NCBI GenBank assembly: GCA_965221415.1 | Contig: OZ244887.1 | Location: 1,488,001-1,552,000 of the forward strand | Direction of reading: 5' to 3' | DNA: 64,000 nt | Origin: UBA8337 sp965221415 | GTDB taxonomy: Bacteria > Pseudomonadota > Alphaproteobacteria > RS24 | Shown here: piece by piece, positions 42,775 through 51,540 of the stretch | How the letters are laid out: every line of letters starts with the position of its first letter | How positions within the stretch are numbered: the stretch's first letter is position 1 | Notes under the pieces: model-generated | The model's input: the letters and a program-made list of their open reading frames with translations, nothing else | The model's database searches: none | What the model was told of the DNA's origin: nothing | Translations under genes and position numbers: made by a program

Positions 42775-43769
42775 GCCAGAATAATCTCATCCTCGCTGTA
42801 CCCTCGAAAGGGCGGCTCGAAGAAAGCACTGCCGCACTGTTTATCGAAGCAGGTATGGCGCTGACCCGCACAGGCCAGCGCGGCTATACCGGCACGGTGG
42901 CGGGCATTGATGATATCGAGGTGCAATATCTCTCCGCCTCCGAAATCGCCGCACGTCTGACCGATGGCAGCTTGCATTTTGGCATTACTGGCGAAGATTT
43001 GCTGCGCGAAGAAATACGCGACCTCGAAAGCGCCGTGCAACTCGTGCTGCCTTTGGGGTTTGGCCGCGCCGATGTGGTGGTGGCCGTTCCTGATGGCTGG
43101 GTCGATGTGCGCAATATGGCAGACCTTGCCGAAGTAACCGCAGATTTTCGTGCCAACCACGCCAAGCCATTGCGCGTGGCGACGAAATACACCCATTTGA
43201 CCGCCGACTTTTTTGCCCGTCACGAAATTGCCGATTACATCATGGTGCAAAGTTTTGGTGCCACCGAAGCCGCCCCCCAATCGGGTGCGGCGGAAGTGAT
43301 TGTCGATATCACATCGACGGGGGCGACTTTGGCAGCCAACCAACTGCGCGTGCCAGATGACGGCATCATGTTAAAAAGCGAGGCCAATTTAGCCGCCGCA
43401 TTGAAAGCCGACTGGCACGAGACAGCCCGCGGCGCAGCCCGGCGTCTGCTGAGGCGCCTTGACGCGCGCCGCCGCGCCGCCACGCAGGTTCAAGTAACCT
43501 TATCAATCGAAAAAGGAGCAGCTCTAGCGCTAAATGCCCAGCAGGATGACATTAGAGATGTGGCCAAAACCTATGGTGCAGTTGAAAGCAATCCCTCAGT
43601 CAAAATGTTTGACGATTATTATAGCTTTCAACTGGCACAGAAACATCACGGTGATTTTATCGAATCCATGATGACGTTTGGCTTTACCCACGCCAGCGTG
43701 TCGAAATTGGACTTTGTCTATGCCAACCGTAACCCGCTTTATGAGAAACTAATGGGCGCGGTGCGGTAG
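42771..43769 (+). CDS. hisG: ATP phosphoribosyltransferase with C-terminal extension
   Basis: Catalyses the first step of histidine biosynthesis (ATP + PRPP). The catalytic part (about 1-235) has LAVPSKGRLEE, FGITGEDLLRE and the PRPP-binding VDITSTGATLAANQLR. A further 95 residues (about 238-332) follow, whereas HisZ-dependent short HisG proteins are usually near 220-230. The DNA for this extension drops from 72% GC (43441-43500) to 45% and 40% in the next two 60-base rows. It is translationally coupled to hisZ by ATGA. Other alphaproteobacteria also have extended HisG forms, to my knowledge. Confidence 0.93.
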   Translation: MSQNNLILAVPSKGRLEESTAALFIEAGMALTRTGQRGYTGTVAGIDDIEVQYLSASEIAARLTDGSLHFGITGEDLLREEIRDLESAVQLVLPLGFGRADVVVAVPDGWVDVRNMADLAEVTADFRANHAKPLRVATKYTHLTADFFARHEIADYIMVQSFGATEAAPQSGAAEVIVDITSTGATLAANQLRVPDDGIMLKSEANLAAALKADWHETARGAARRLLRRLDARRRAATQVQVTLSIEKGAALALNAQQDDIRDVAKTYGAVESNPSVKMFDDYYSFQLAQKHHGDFIESMMTFGFTHASVSKLDFVYANRNPLYEKLMGAVR

Positions 43770-43775
43770 GCGGCC

Positions 43776-44519
43776 ATGCTTATCACAGGTCTCATTATTG
43801 TCGCCACCCTCGCCACCGCCTTTTTGTCGAGTATTTTCGGCATGCTCGGCGGGCTGATTTTAATGGGTATTCTGGCCAGCGTCTTGCCCGTCGGGGCGGC
43901 CTTTGTGCTGCACGGGCTTATCCAACTGACATCCAATGGCACCCGCGCATGGCTCAACCGCGCCGACATTAAATGGTCGATTGTCGCCACCTTATTTATC
44001 GGCAATGTCATCGCCATGGGAGGCTTGGTGTTTGTGGCCTTTTCGCCCGACCGTATCACCGTGCTGTTGGCGCTCGGCCTCTTGCCATATATCGCCTTTG
44101 CCCTGCCCAAAAAAATGGCACTCGATGTCAGCAAACCCCCCGTCGGTATTTTTGCCGGCGCGGTTGTCGTCGCCACGAACTTATTAGCCGGCGTTGGCGG
44201 CGCTATGCTTGATGTCTTTTTCCAACGCGTCTCACTCACCCGCCATCAAGTCGTCGCCACCAAAGCCATCGCGCAAAGCTTGGGTCATTTATCAAAAATT
44301 ATTTTCTATGGCGGCATCGCGCACACAGCATCAGCCGATGATTGGCCGAGCCTCTGGCTGCTCGCCATCCTCATCATCGCGTCCATTATCGGTACAGCCG
44401 CAGGCAAGCGCGTGCTCGATGCCATGCAAGACGCCACCTTCTTCATCTGGACGCAGCGCATCATGCTCGCGGTGGGCGCGGTTCTTATCGCCCGCGCCGT
44501 CTATCTGATAAGCCTCTAG
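43776..44519 (+). CDS. TauE/SafE family permease
   Basis: A 247-residue inner-membrane protein with about seven to eight hydrophobic helices and the TauE/SafE repeat pattern (FGMLGGLILMGIL and, in the second half, NLLAGVGGAMLDVFF). Family members export sulfite, sulfonates or related anions; no substrate can be assigned here. It starts 6 bp after hisG, so it may be read from the same transcript. Its TAG stop shares CTAG (44516-44519) with the stop of the convergent HlyD gene. Confidence 0.85.
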   Translation: MLITGLIIVATLATAFLSSIFGMLGGLILMGILASVLPVGAAFVLHGLIQLTSNGTRAWLNRADIKWSIVATLFIGNVIAMGGLVFVAFSPDRITVLLALGLLPYIAFALPKKMALDVSKPPVGIFAGAVVVATNLLAGVGGAMLDVFFQRVSLTRHQVVATKAIAQSLGHLSKIIFYGGIAHTASADDWPSLWLLAILIIASIIGTAAGKRVLDAMQDATFFIWTQRIMLAVGAVLIARAVYLISL

Positions 44520-45931
44520 TTCTCGCGGAACGCAATGCCCGCCGCACGATTGAGCGGTGTCAGAATGTAATTCAACACCGTGCGCTTCTGGCCAATAATA
44601 TCAACCATAACCGTCATGCCGGGTACAATCTCAATATCCTGATCGCTTCTTGATAGCCGAGGCTTAGGAATCGCAATCATCGTCAGATAATAAGGCGGGA
44701 AGTTTTCCTCTTGCGTGGTATTGGCCGCAATGCGTTGCACATAGCCCTCAAGATTACCATAACGCGCCACATCATAAGCCGACAGACCCACTTGCGCCAC
44801 CTGACCCAAATGCACACTCGCAATGTCTTCAGCCAAAATGCGCGCGCGCACCAAAACCGTCTGCGCATCAGGCACAATCTCAGCCAACACTGTCCCGCCC
44901 TGAACAACCGCACCAACCGTTTTAATATGCACAGCAGAAACAATGCCATCCGTCGGCGCGCGCACATCTGCGTGGCGCACTTTGGCACGGAAAGCATCCT
45001 CACGCGCACCAGCCTGATGCGCACGGGTTTTCACATCAGCCAATTCACGCGCCGCCTCAGCCTTAAAATTGGCCACAACCGATTCATACTCATCACGGGC
45101 GATATTATATTCGCCTTCCGCATCCACCAACGTCAGACGCGCCTCGTGTCCGCCCTCAACAAGCGGGGTAAGAATCTCAATTCTATCTTCTAGGTTTTTA
45201 ATCCGCCGCTGTATCGAGCTAAGCCGCGTATTGATAGCACTCCGACGGCGTTCAAACACACTGCGCTCACTCTCCACAACGCTCTTCGCATTGCGCGCAA
45301 GCCAATCGGGAAATACCAATTCCGTCAAGCCATCCGCCTCTGCTTCCAGACGCACAATGGTCGCAAGCGCCGCCACACGCGTAATCTCATTATCGTCAAA
45401 ATTAGCAATCACATCTTCATCTTCCAGACGATACAACACATCGCCCTTCTTCACCCGATCGCCAAGCTTGACAGATATTTTAAGCACCGACCCGGGCAAG
45501 CGATTCTGCACCATCTGCACAGACGCGGGCGGCACAATCGACCCATCCGCGCGCACCACTTCGTCCAATTCAGTAAACGTCGCCCAAAGAATCGCAATGC
45601 CGAAAAACGACGCAATAATAATAAACACCCTATTGCCATGTAATTCAGTCGGGTCTTCGTCAATGTCGATGTTCTCGTTTTGCATCATCATCGCCGCCAT
45701 CATCGGGTCGGGCGGCGGGCTTGTGAGTTTCTGGTAAATACTGACACCACGCATCCAACGCTGCGCTAAGTTTTGACCCCATTTGGTCGCCAAAGCCTTA
45801 CGCGCCAAGCGGTCAAGACCCAACAAAACGCTCACACGCCCAAGCACGCGCCATATCTGACCAATAATGCCGCGCAATACTTGCACCATCATCTGCAAAA
45901 TCGTTTTTACTTTTTCCAATATATTTCCCAT
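44516..45931 (-). CDS. Type I secretion periplasmic adaptor (HlyD family)
   Basis: A membrane-fusion protein of 471 residues, with a cytoplasmic N-terminus of about 95 residues and one membrane helix (about 98-118). A periplasmic barrel/coiled-coil part follows (LPGSVLKISVKLGDRVKKGD and long heptad-rich helices around 190-300), then the HlyD C-terminal domain with VRAPTDGIVSAVHIKTVGAVV. It links the ABC permease to the TolC channel. It is the third gene of the minus-strand operon tolC-like, ABC, hlyD-like. Confidence 0.93.
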   Translation of the reverse strand: MGNILEKVKTILQMMVQVLRGIIGQIWRVLGRVSVLLGLDRLARKALATKWGQNLAQRWMRGVSIYQKLTSPPPDPMMAAMMMQNENIDIDEDPTELHGNRVFIIIASFFGIAILWATFTELDEVVRADGSIVPPASVQMVQNRLPGSVLKISVKLGDRVKKGDVLYRLEDEDVIANFDDNEITRVAALATIVRLEAEADGLTELVFPDWLARNAKSVVESERSVFERRRSAINTRLSSIQRRIKNLEDRIEILTPLVEGGHEARLTLVDAEGEYNIARDEYESVVANFKAEAARELADVKTRAHQAGAREDAFRAKVRHADVRAPTDGIVSAVHIKTVGAVVQGGTVLAEIVPDAQTVLVRARILAEDIASVHLGQVAQVGLSAYDVARYGNLEGYVQRIAANTTQEENFPPYYLTMIAIPKPRLSRSDQDIEIVPGMTVMVDIIGQKRTVLNYILTPLNRAAGIAFREN

Positions 45932-45942
45932 GAAACTTCCTC

Positions 45943-47787
45943 TTAACCTGAAACCGGCTCAGTCGGCGGCGACGGCGGTTGTTGTTGTGGCTGCTGCCCC
46001 TCAGCAGCACCTTGCAGACGCTGCAAAACTTCATCGCGCGGACCATTGGCAACAATGCGCCCGCCCTCAACAACCAACACGCGGTCGGCAATTTGCAACA
46101 TAGAGCCACGGTGGGTAACAAAAACTGTCGTAATCCCCTTCGTCGCGGCATCCAACGAGTTGACCAAAGCCTGCTCCGTACCCGCATCCAACGAGGCCGT
46201 CGGCTCATCGAGCAACAAGATAGAAGGCTTCGCAATCAGCCCACGCGCAATCGCCAAAGATTGACGCATGCCTGCCGATAGCTCGCGGCCACGTTCGCTA
46301 AGTGGGAAATCAAACCCGCCCGGCAACGTGCCAATAAAACTCTCCGCACCAGAAGCGCGCACACAATCGAGCAAATCTTCATCCGTTGCATCAGGCGCAC
46401 CCATCAATAAATTCTCGCGTATGGTGCCCGAAAACAAAACCGGATTTTGAAACACAATCGACATATTATGACGCAAATCCGTCGGGCGAATATGGCGCAC
46501 ATCGGCATTATCTACCATCACAAGACCTGTATCAGGCTTGTGCAGACCCGCCAGCATGTTCAATACCGTCGTTTTGCCTGAGCCAATACGCCCCAATATA
46601 GCGACGCGCTCGCCCGCCGCAATCTCAAATGAAATATCTTGCAAGGCTGGGTTTTCTTGCCCCTCATAGGTAAAGTGAACATGGCGGAAGCTAATATCGC
46701 CGTTCAGTTTTTCCCGTTTCAGACGACCCGCGCGGTCTTCCTCATCGGTTTTTCCTTCTAGCACTTCCGCCAGACTGCGATAGGCCGCAAGGGCTTGGTT
46801 CATCCGACCCAAAAGCTGCGTCAGCTGACCAAGCGGGGCTAACGTACGACCCGACAAAATCACGCAAGCAATAAGCTGCCCCATGGTCAAATCACCCGCC
46901 GAAATCAGGTAAACCCCGTAAACCACGATACCAACTTGGCTCATTTGCTGACCCAATTGCGTGACCGTCTGGGTCAGTTGACCCGTGAACTTCGTCTTGC
47001 GTCCCGCGACCGCCTGATTAACCACCGATTGCAACCAACGCTGGCGTAACATAGACAGACCGGGCAGTGTTTTAATGGTTTCCAAAGATGAAATCATTTC
47101 CACCATCACCGATTGCTTGCTGCGCCCTTGCATCATGCCCGACAGGGTGAGGCGGCGCATAACCGGCTGCAAGAGCGCTCCGAAAAGCACCACGCCAAAG
47201 ACAATCATCGCTGGCACAGCCGCGACCGGCCCGCCAATACCCCACAGGACGACCAAAAACAAAAGCACAAAAGGCAAATCGGCAAACACAGTAAAACTAG
47301 CCGAGCCGAGAACTTCTTTAAGGGCTTCGAACTCGCGTATCGTGTTAGAAAGCGCCCCCGTCGATTGTTGATTAAGGCTGACATCATGGCGCGCGATACG
47401 GTTGAACAAGCGTTCTGAAATAACCCTATCAACACGCGCGCCTGCCGCATCCACAAACTGACCACGAATAAGCTTCATGGCAAAATCAAACGCCATCACC
47501 ACCAGCATGATAGACGTCAATGCCCACAAGCTTTCGAGAGCCTCGTTTGGAATAACGCGGTCATAAACCGTCATAATGTAAAGCGAAGACGCCAGCGCAA
47601 ACAGATTAATCAGCACCGAAGCAGCGATAACCTGACCATAGATTTTGCGGCATGCTAATACAGGCCCCCAAAACCAATGGCGCATATATTCATCAGTGCC
47701 CTCATACTTGGCCGCGTCATCCACCGCGCCATTGGCATTTTCTTCACCATCTGGTTTTTTATCTTGGTCTTTACTCTTATCTAACAT
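45943..47787 (-). CDS. Type I secretion ABC permease/ATPase
   Basis: A 614-residue HlyB/LapB-like exporter. The membrane domain begins near residue 50 with LASSLYIMTVYDRVIPN. The ATPase has Walker A GRIGSGKTTVLN, a degenerate signature LSAGMRQSLAIARG instead of LSGGQ, and Walker B ILLLDEPTASLD. No N-terminal C39 peptidase or C39-like domain is present, so cleavage of a double-glycine leader is unlikely. A Gln/Pro-rich tail ends the protein. It overlaps the TolC-like gene by 7 nt and lies 11 bp before hlyD. The substrate is unknown. Confidence 0.93.
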   Translation of the reverse strand: MLDKSKDQDKKPDGEENANGAVDDAAKYEGTDEYMRHWFWGPVLACRKIYGQVIAASVLINLFALASSLYIMTVYDRVIPNEALESLWALTSIMLVVMAFDFAMKLIRGQFVDAAGARVDRVISERLFNRIARHDVSLNQQSTGALSNTIREFEALKEVLGSASFTVFADLPFVLLFLVVLWGIGGPVAAVPAMIVFGVVLFGALLQPVMRRLTLSGMMQGRSKQSVMVEMISSLETIKTLPGLSMLRQRWLQSVVNQAVAGRKTKFTGQLTQTVTQLGQQMSQVGIVVYGVYLISAGDLTMGQLIACVILSGRTLAPLGQLTQLLGRMNQALAAYRSLAEVLEGKTDEEDRAGRLKREKLNGDISFRHVHFTYEGQENPALQDISFEIAAGERVAILGRIGSGKTTVLNMLAGLHKPDTGLVMVDNADVRHIRPTDLRHNMSIVFQNPVLFSGTIRENLLMGAPDATDEDLLDCVRASGAESFIGTLPGGFDFPLSERGRELSAGMRQSLAIARGLIAKPSILLLDEPTASLDAGTEQALVNSLDAATKGITTVFVTHRGSMLQIADRVLVVEGGRIVANGPRDEVLQRLQGAAEGQQPQQQPPSPPTEPVSG

Positions 47788-49277
47788 CCGCTTTCTCCAA
47801 GTGAAATGGTCAATGTTCGCGCCAATTGACCCGCTAGCACAAGCGCATCAACGCGCGTGACTTCGGTGCGATATATCAGGGCAATATGCCGCCCTGTTTC
47901 ATCAGAAAAACGCTGCTCAAGGTTTAACAAAGACAGTAAATTAGACCGCGTTCGGGTTTGTAACAGCCGTTCGCTGGCGATTTGGGTTTCTAATTCCTCG
48001 ATGCGCGCAAGGGTTTCGGCTAATTGCGTCAATTCGTCGAGCAATTGATCCTGCACGCGGCGGCTTTCGGTATTATGGCTGCGTTGGTGTGCCGCCAATT
48101 CAGACTCAAGCCCCAAACGGCGCGCTGATACACCACCGCGTTGTGCGCGATTGGCACCCCCATCATAAAGCGGCACAGAAAACTCAAGCGCACCGATAAC
48201 CTCATGGGTGCTACAATTTTGGTCGCGCCGATTGGTAAGCCCGTTCGGACCACCTACGAAAATACCTGCATCGGGGTGGGTTGGTTCAACAAAGCTATTG
48301 CAACGATTTTTCTGCCCGATATCCCAACCACGCGCCGTGACAACACCTGTAAAACTCGGCAGGCGTTCCGCCCGTAAGCGGTCATCGTCGGATTTGGCTT
48401 TATCGATATTATAGCGAATGAGGCGCGCTTGCGGACTTTGCGCTGCCGGCACCATGTCTGGTATTTCAGGGCGGTTTTCAATAAAACTTTGCACGATGGC
48501 TTCGGCCTGTTGTGGCGAAACACCAAACTGCGTTTTCATCGCTTGGACAACAAGGTCGCGTTGCCGTTGCGATTGGGTCAGGCGGTTTTCAGCCTCTAGT
48601 CCCACCAGTTTGGCCTGACGCGTTTCGGCAAGGCGCGCCGCACCCGCTTTAAAGCGCTCTTCCATGCTATCGACATCTTTATCGATAACCAGCTTGCTAT
48701 CTGAGAAATGTTTAATCAGATGCTCTTGCTGCATATATTGCAGCATCATACGCATCAGCGTCGACAGTTGTTCGTCAAGTCTTGAGTGTTTCTCGATTTC
48801 GGCAATAGACTTATCCTGACGATAGCCTTTAATAACCGAAGCATTGCGTCCCCAATCAAAAATATGCTGACGCAAGGTCAATGTTCCATTGATACCGCTG
48901 CCGTCATATTCGGGCGAGCTCGTGCCGCCAAACTCGTCGGCGCGGGTCGTTTGGTCAATCCATTTCGAGCCGCCCGACACGCTTGCATCAAGACGCGGAT
49001 AGTAATTCGATTGACCCAGCAAAATGCTCCATTGCGCTTCACAAACGCGCTGCTCGGCACTTTTCTGGCTCGGATGGTTTCTCAGCTTCTGCTGTAGCTC
49101 TAGCAAATGCGGTGAAAGGACTTTCTCTGCTTCTTTAACAATAGGTGCGACTTCCGATATGATATCAGTCTCTTGCACAATTTCTGGCAGCTGCGGGGCA
49201 TCATCGACAGCCAACGCACTTTGCGGCACCATCAACAAGGTCGCTGCCAAAGCAACATAAGACACAAACAGATACAT
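47781..49277 (-). CDS. TolC-family outer-membrane channel of the type I system
   Basis: A 498-residue outer-membrane efflux protein with a signal peptide (about 1-23, ending ALAVD). It has two OEP-like halves rich in long amphipathic helices (TLRQHIFDWGRNASVIKGY and GALEFSVPLYDGGANRAQRG are typical strand/turn signatures). GAGGGAGAGG precedes the ATG. It is the first gene of a complete three-part secretion operon. No RTX-repeat protein is encoded next to it. Confidence 0.92.
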   Translation of the reverse strand: MYLFVSYVALAATLLMVPQSALAVDDAPQLPEIVQETDIISEVAPIVKEAEKVLSPHLLELQQKLRNHPSQKSAEQRVCEAQWSILLGQSNYYPRLDASVSGGSKWIDQTTRADEFGGTSSPEYDGSGINGTLTLRQHIFDWGRNASVIKGYRQDKSIAEIEKHSRLDEQLSTLMRMMLQYMQQEHLIKHFSDSKLVIDKDVDSMEERFKAGAARLAETRQAKLVGLEAENRLTQSQRQRDLVVQAMKTQFGVSPQQAEAIVQSFIENRPEIPDMVPAAQSPQARLIRYNIDKAKSDDDRLRAERLPSFTGVVTARGWDIGQKNRCNSFVEPTHPDAGIFVGGPNGLTNRRDQNCSTHEVIGALEFSVPLYDGGANRAQRGGVSARRLGLESELAAHQRSHNTESRRVQDQLLDELTQLAETLARIEELETQIASERLLQTRTRSNLLSLLNLEQRFSDETGRHIALIYRTEVTRVDALVLAGQLARTLTISLGESGC

Positions 49278-49380
49278 GAGACCTCTCCCTCATTCCAGAC
49301 CGCCCACCATAAGCGCGCGAAAGTTAACAAAACACTTAAACTTTTACTAGATAAAACTCAGTGACTTTCAAATAGGGACT

Positions 49381-49402
49381 GCCCCGTTCTATTACAAGGG
49401 GC
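49381..49402. repeat. Small GC hairpin between groEL and the TolC-like gene
   Basis: GCCCC (49381-49385) and GGGGC (49398-49402) flank 12 bases. It lies between the groEL terminator and the tolC-like promoter region and has no T-run. No function is assigned. Confidence 0.3.
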
Positions 49403-49423
49403 GCGCCTCACATTTAAGAATAA

Positions 49424-49458
49424 AAAGACCGCCTCGTGAGCTTCAGGAAGCGGTCTTT
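49424..49458 (-). terminator. Intrinsic terminator of groEL
   Basis: Arms AAAGACCGC (49424-49432) and GCGGTCTTT (49450-49458) form a 9-bp stem. On the minus strand the right arm runs into TTATT, giving a T-rich tail 26 nt after the groEL stop. The opposite strand also has a short T-rich stretch. Confidence 0.8.
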
Positions 49459-49484
49459 ATATTTCACCGTGGCCAGCGCCAAGC

Positions 49485-51137
49485 TTACATCATGCCGCCC
49501 ATGCCACCCATACCGCCCATGCCACCCATATCAGGCATCGCAGGAGCACCCGCACCCGCAGGAGCAGGCTTATCGGTCACCATAGCTTCCGTCGTGATAA
49601 GCAGACCCGCAACCGAGGCCGCATCCTGTAGCGCCGTGATAACCACTTTGGTCGGATCAACAATACCAGCCGCGATGAGGTCGCAATATACTTCGTTTTG
49701 CGCATCAAAGCCGATTTTACCCTTACCATCCAAAACCTTGCCAACAACGATAGAGCCTTCAACGCCCGCATTCTCAGCGATTTGACGCAAAGGCGATTCC
49801 AACGCCTTGCGGACAATCTTGATACCCGCCTGAATGTCAGCATTATTGCTCGTCTGTTTATCAATCGCACGCGCCGCCAATAGCAACGCCGTGCCACCAC
49901 CCGGCACGATGCCGCTTTCAACGGCCGCGCGGGTTGCGTTTAACGCATCATCAACGCGGTCTTTACGCTCTTTCACTTCCACTTCTGTCGCACCACCGAC
50001 TTTCAACACAGCAACACCGCCCGCCAATTTGGCGACGCGCTCTTGCAGTTTTTCGCGGTCATAATCAGATGAGGTGTTTTCCATTTGCGTACGGATTTGC
50101 GAAACACGAGCTTCAATGTCTTTTTTCTTGCCCGCGCCATCGACAATCACTGAATCATCTTTGGTGATATTCACACGCTTGGCAGTGCCCAGCATATCAA
50201 GCGTCACATTTTCCAGCTTAATACCAAGGTCTTCAGAAACAACCTGCCCGCCCGTCAAAATAGCAATGTCTTCGAGCATCGCCTTGCGACGGTCGCCAAA
50301 ACCCGGCGCTTTAACAGCCGCGATTTTCAACCCACCGCGCAATTTATTGACCACCAACGTCGCCAGTGCTTCGCCTTCAATATCCTCAGCGATAATCAGC
50401 AAAGGACGCGACGCTTGCACAACAGCTTCCAAAATAGGCACAAGGCTTTGCAAATTAGACAATTTGGCTTCGTGCAGCAAAATCAGCGGGTCTTCCAAAT
50501 CGGTCGTCATTTTATCCGCATTGGTGATGAAATAAGGCGACAGATAACCACGGTCAAACTGCATGCCTTCAACAACGCTTAATTCGCTGTCCAGACCTTT
50601 GGCTTCTTCAACCGTGATAACGCCTTCATTGCCAACTTTTCCCATGGCTTGCGCAATCATTTTGCCGATTTCGGTTTCGCCATTGGCCGAGATAGTCCCG
50701 ACTTGGGCAATCTCTTCGTTGGATTTTACTTTTTTCGACCGCTTTTCAAGGTCAGCCAATACCGCCGCAACGGCTTTATCAATCCCGCGCTTCAAGTCCA
50801 TCGGGTTCATGCCTGCGGCAACCGATTTATGACCTTCGCTCACAATGGCTTGCGTCAAGACAGTGGCGGTCGTTGTGCCATCGCCTGCGACATCATTCGT
50901 GCGCGAGGCAACTTCGCGCAACATCTGCGCACCCATATTTTCGAACTTGTCTTCCAATTCGATTTCTTTGGCGACTGAAACACCGTCTTTTGTGGTGCGC
51001 GGTGCGCCGAAAGATTTATCCAGCACAACATTGCGCCCCTTTGGCCCGAGCGTCACTTTGACGGCATCGGCCAGAATGTCGACGCCCTTGAGCATTTTGT
51101 CGCGGGCTTCGGCACCAAAAATTACTTCTTTAGCCAT
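49485..51137 (-). CDS. groL: 60 kDa chaperonin GroEL
   Basis: The ATP-dependent chaperonin, 550 residues. It starts MAKEVIFGAEARDKML, has the ATP-binding LGPKGRNVVLD and VAGDGTTTATVL segments, and ends with the flexible tail of repeated GGM units. It is 42 bp downstream of groES and shares its transcript. The tail and length match a canonical housekeeping GroEL. Confidence 0.98.
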   Translation of the reverse strand: MAKEVIFGAEARDKMLKGVDILADAVKVTLGPKGRNVVLDKSFGAPRTTKDGVSVAKEIELEDKFENMGAQMLREVASRTNDVAGDGTTTATVLTQAIVSEGHKSVAAGMNPMDLKRGIDKAVAAVLADLEKRSKKVKSNEEIAQVGTISANGETEIGKMIAQAMGKVGNEGVITVEEAKGLDSELSVVEGMQFDRGYLSPYFITNADKMTTDLEDPLILLHEAKLSNLQSLVPILEAVVQASRPLLIIAEDIEGEALATLVVNKLRGGLKIAAVKAPGFGDRRKAMLEDIAILTGGQVVSEDLGIKLENVTLDMLGTAKRVNITKDDSVIVDGAGKKKDIEARVSQIRTQMENTSSDYDREKLQERVAKLAGGVAVLKVGGATEVEVKERKDRVDDALNATRAAVESGIVPGGGTALLLAARAIDKQTSNNADIQAGIKIVRKALESPLRQIAENAGVEGSIVVGKVLDGKGKIGFDAQNEVYCDLIAAGIVDPTKVVITALQDAASVAGLLITTEAMVTDKPAPAGAGAPAMPDMGGMGGMGGMGGMM

Positions 51138-51179
51138 GATTTTCTCCTTTTATTATCAGGGCAATCCAAACGGGGGGCG

Positions 51180-51467
51180 TTATTTAATAATGCCCAAAAT
51201 GTCACTTTCTTTCATAATCAGCAGGTCTTCCCCGTCGATTGATACTTCGCTGCCCGACCATTTGCCGAACAAGACTTTGTCTTTGGCTTTCACGTCTAGC
51301 GGGGTGAGCTTTCCGTCTTCGCTGCGCATGCCGCTACCGACAGCAACGACGACACCTTGCGAAGGCTTTTCTTGCGCTGTATCAGGAATAATAATCCCGC
51401 CAGATGTTTTCGTATCTTCATCGACGCGACGTACCAATACGCGGTCATGCAAGGGGGTAAATTTCAT
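51180..51467 (-). CDS. groS: 10 kDa chaperonin GroES
   Basis: The 95-residue co-chaperonin that caps GroEL. It starts MKFTPLHDRVLVRRVD; the mobile loop is EDTKTSGGIIIPDTAQEKP and the C-terminal part has VLFGKWSGSEV. A Shine-Dalgarno AGGAG lies upstream of the ATG at 51467. The heat-shock-like promoter about 45-70 bp upstream is annotated separately. Confidence 0.98.
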   Translation of the reverse strand: MKFTPLHDRVLVRRVDEDTKTSGGIIIPDTAQEKPSQGVVVAVGSGMRSEDGKLTPLDVKAKDKVLFGKWSGSEVSIDGEDLLIMKESDILGIIK

Positions 51468-51509
51468 GTGTCAATCTCCTATTGATTGTAGGCTCCCATC
51501 GTAAGGTGG

Positions 51510-51538
51510 AGATAAGGAGAACAAACGCTCGTGTCAAG
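51510..51538 (-). promoter_or_regulatory. Probable RpoH (heat shock) promoter of groES-groEL
   Basis: On the minus strand CTTGAC (51538-51533) and CCTTATCT (51517-51510) are 15 bp apart, close to the alphaproteobacterial RpoH pattern (CTTGA..., then CyTATnT). A second CTTGAA lies at 51546-51541. I found no CIRCE element (TTAGCACTC and its complement), so HrcA control is not indicated. Confidence 0.6.
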
Positions 51539-51540
51539 GC

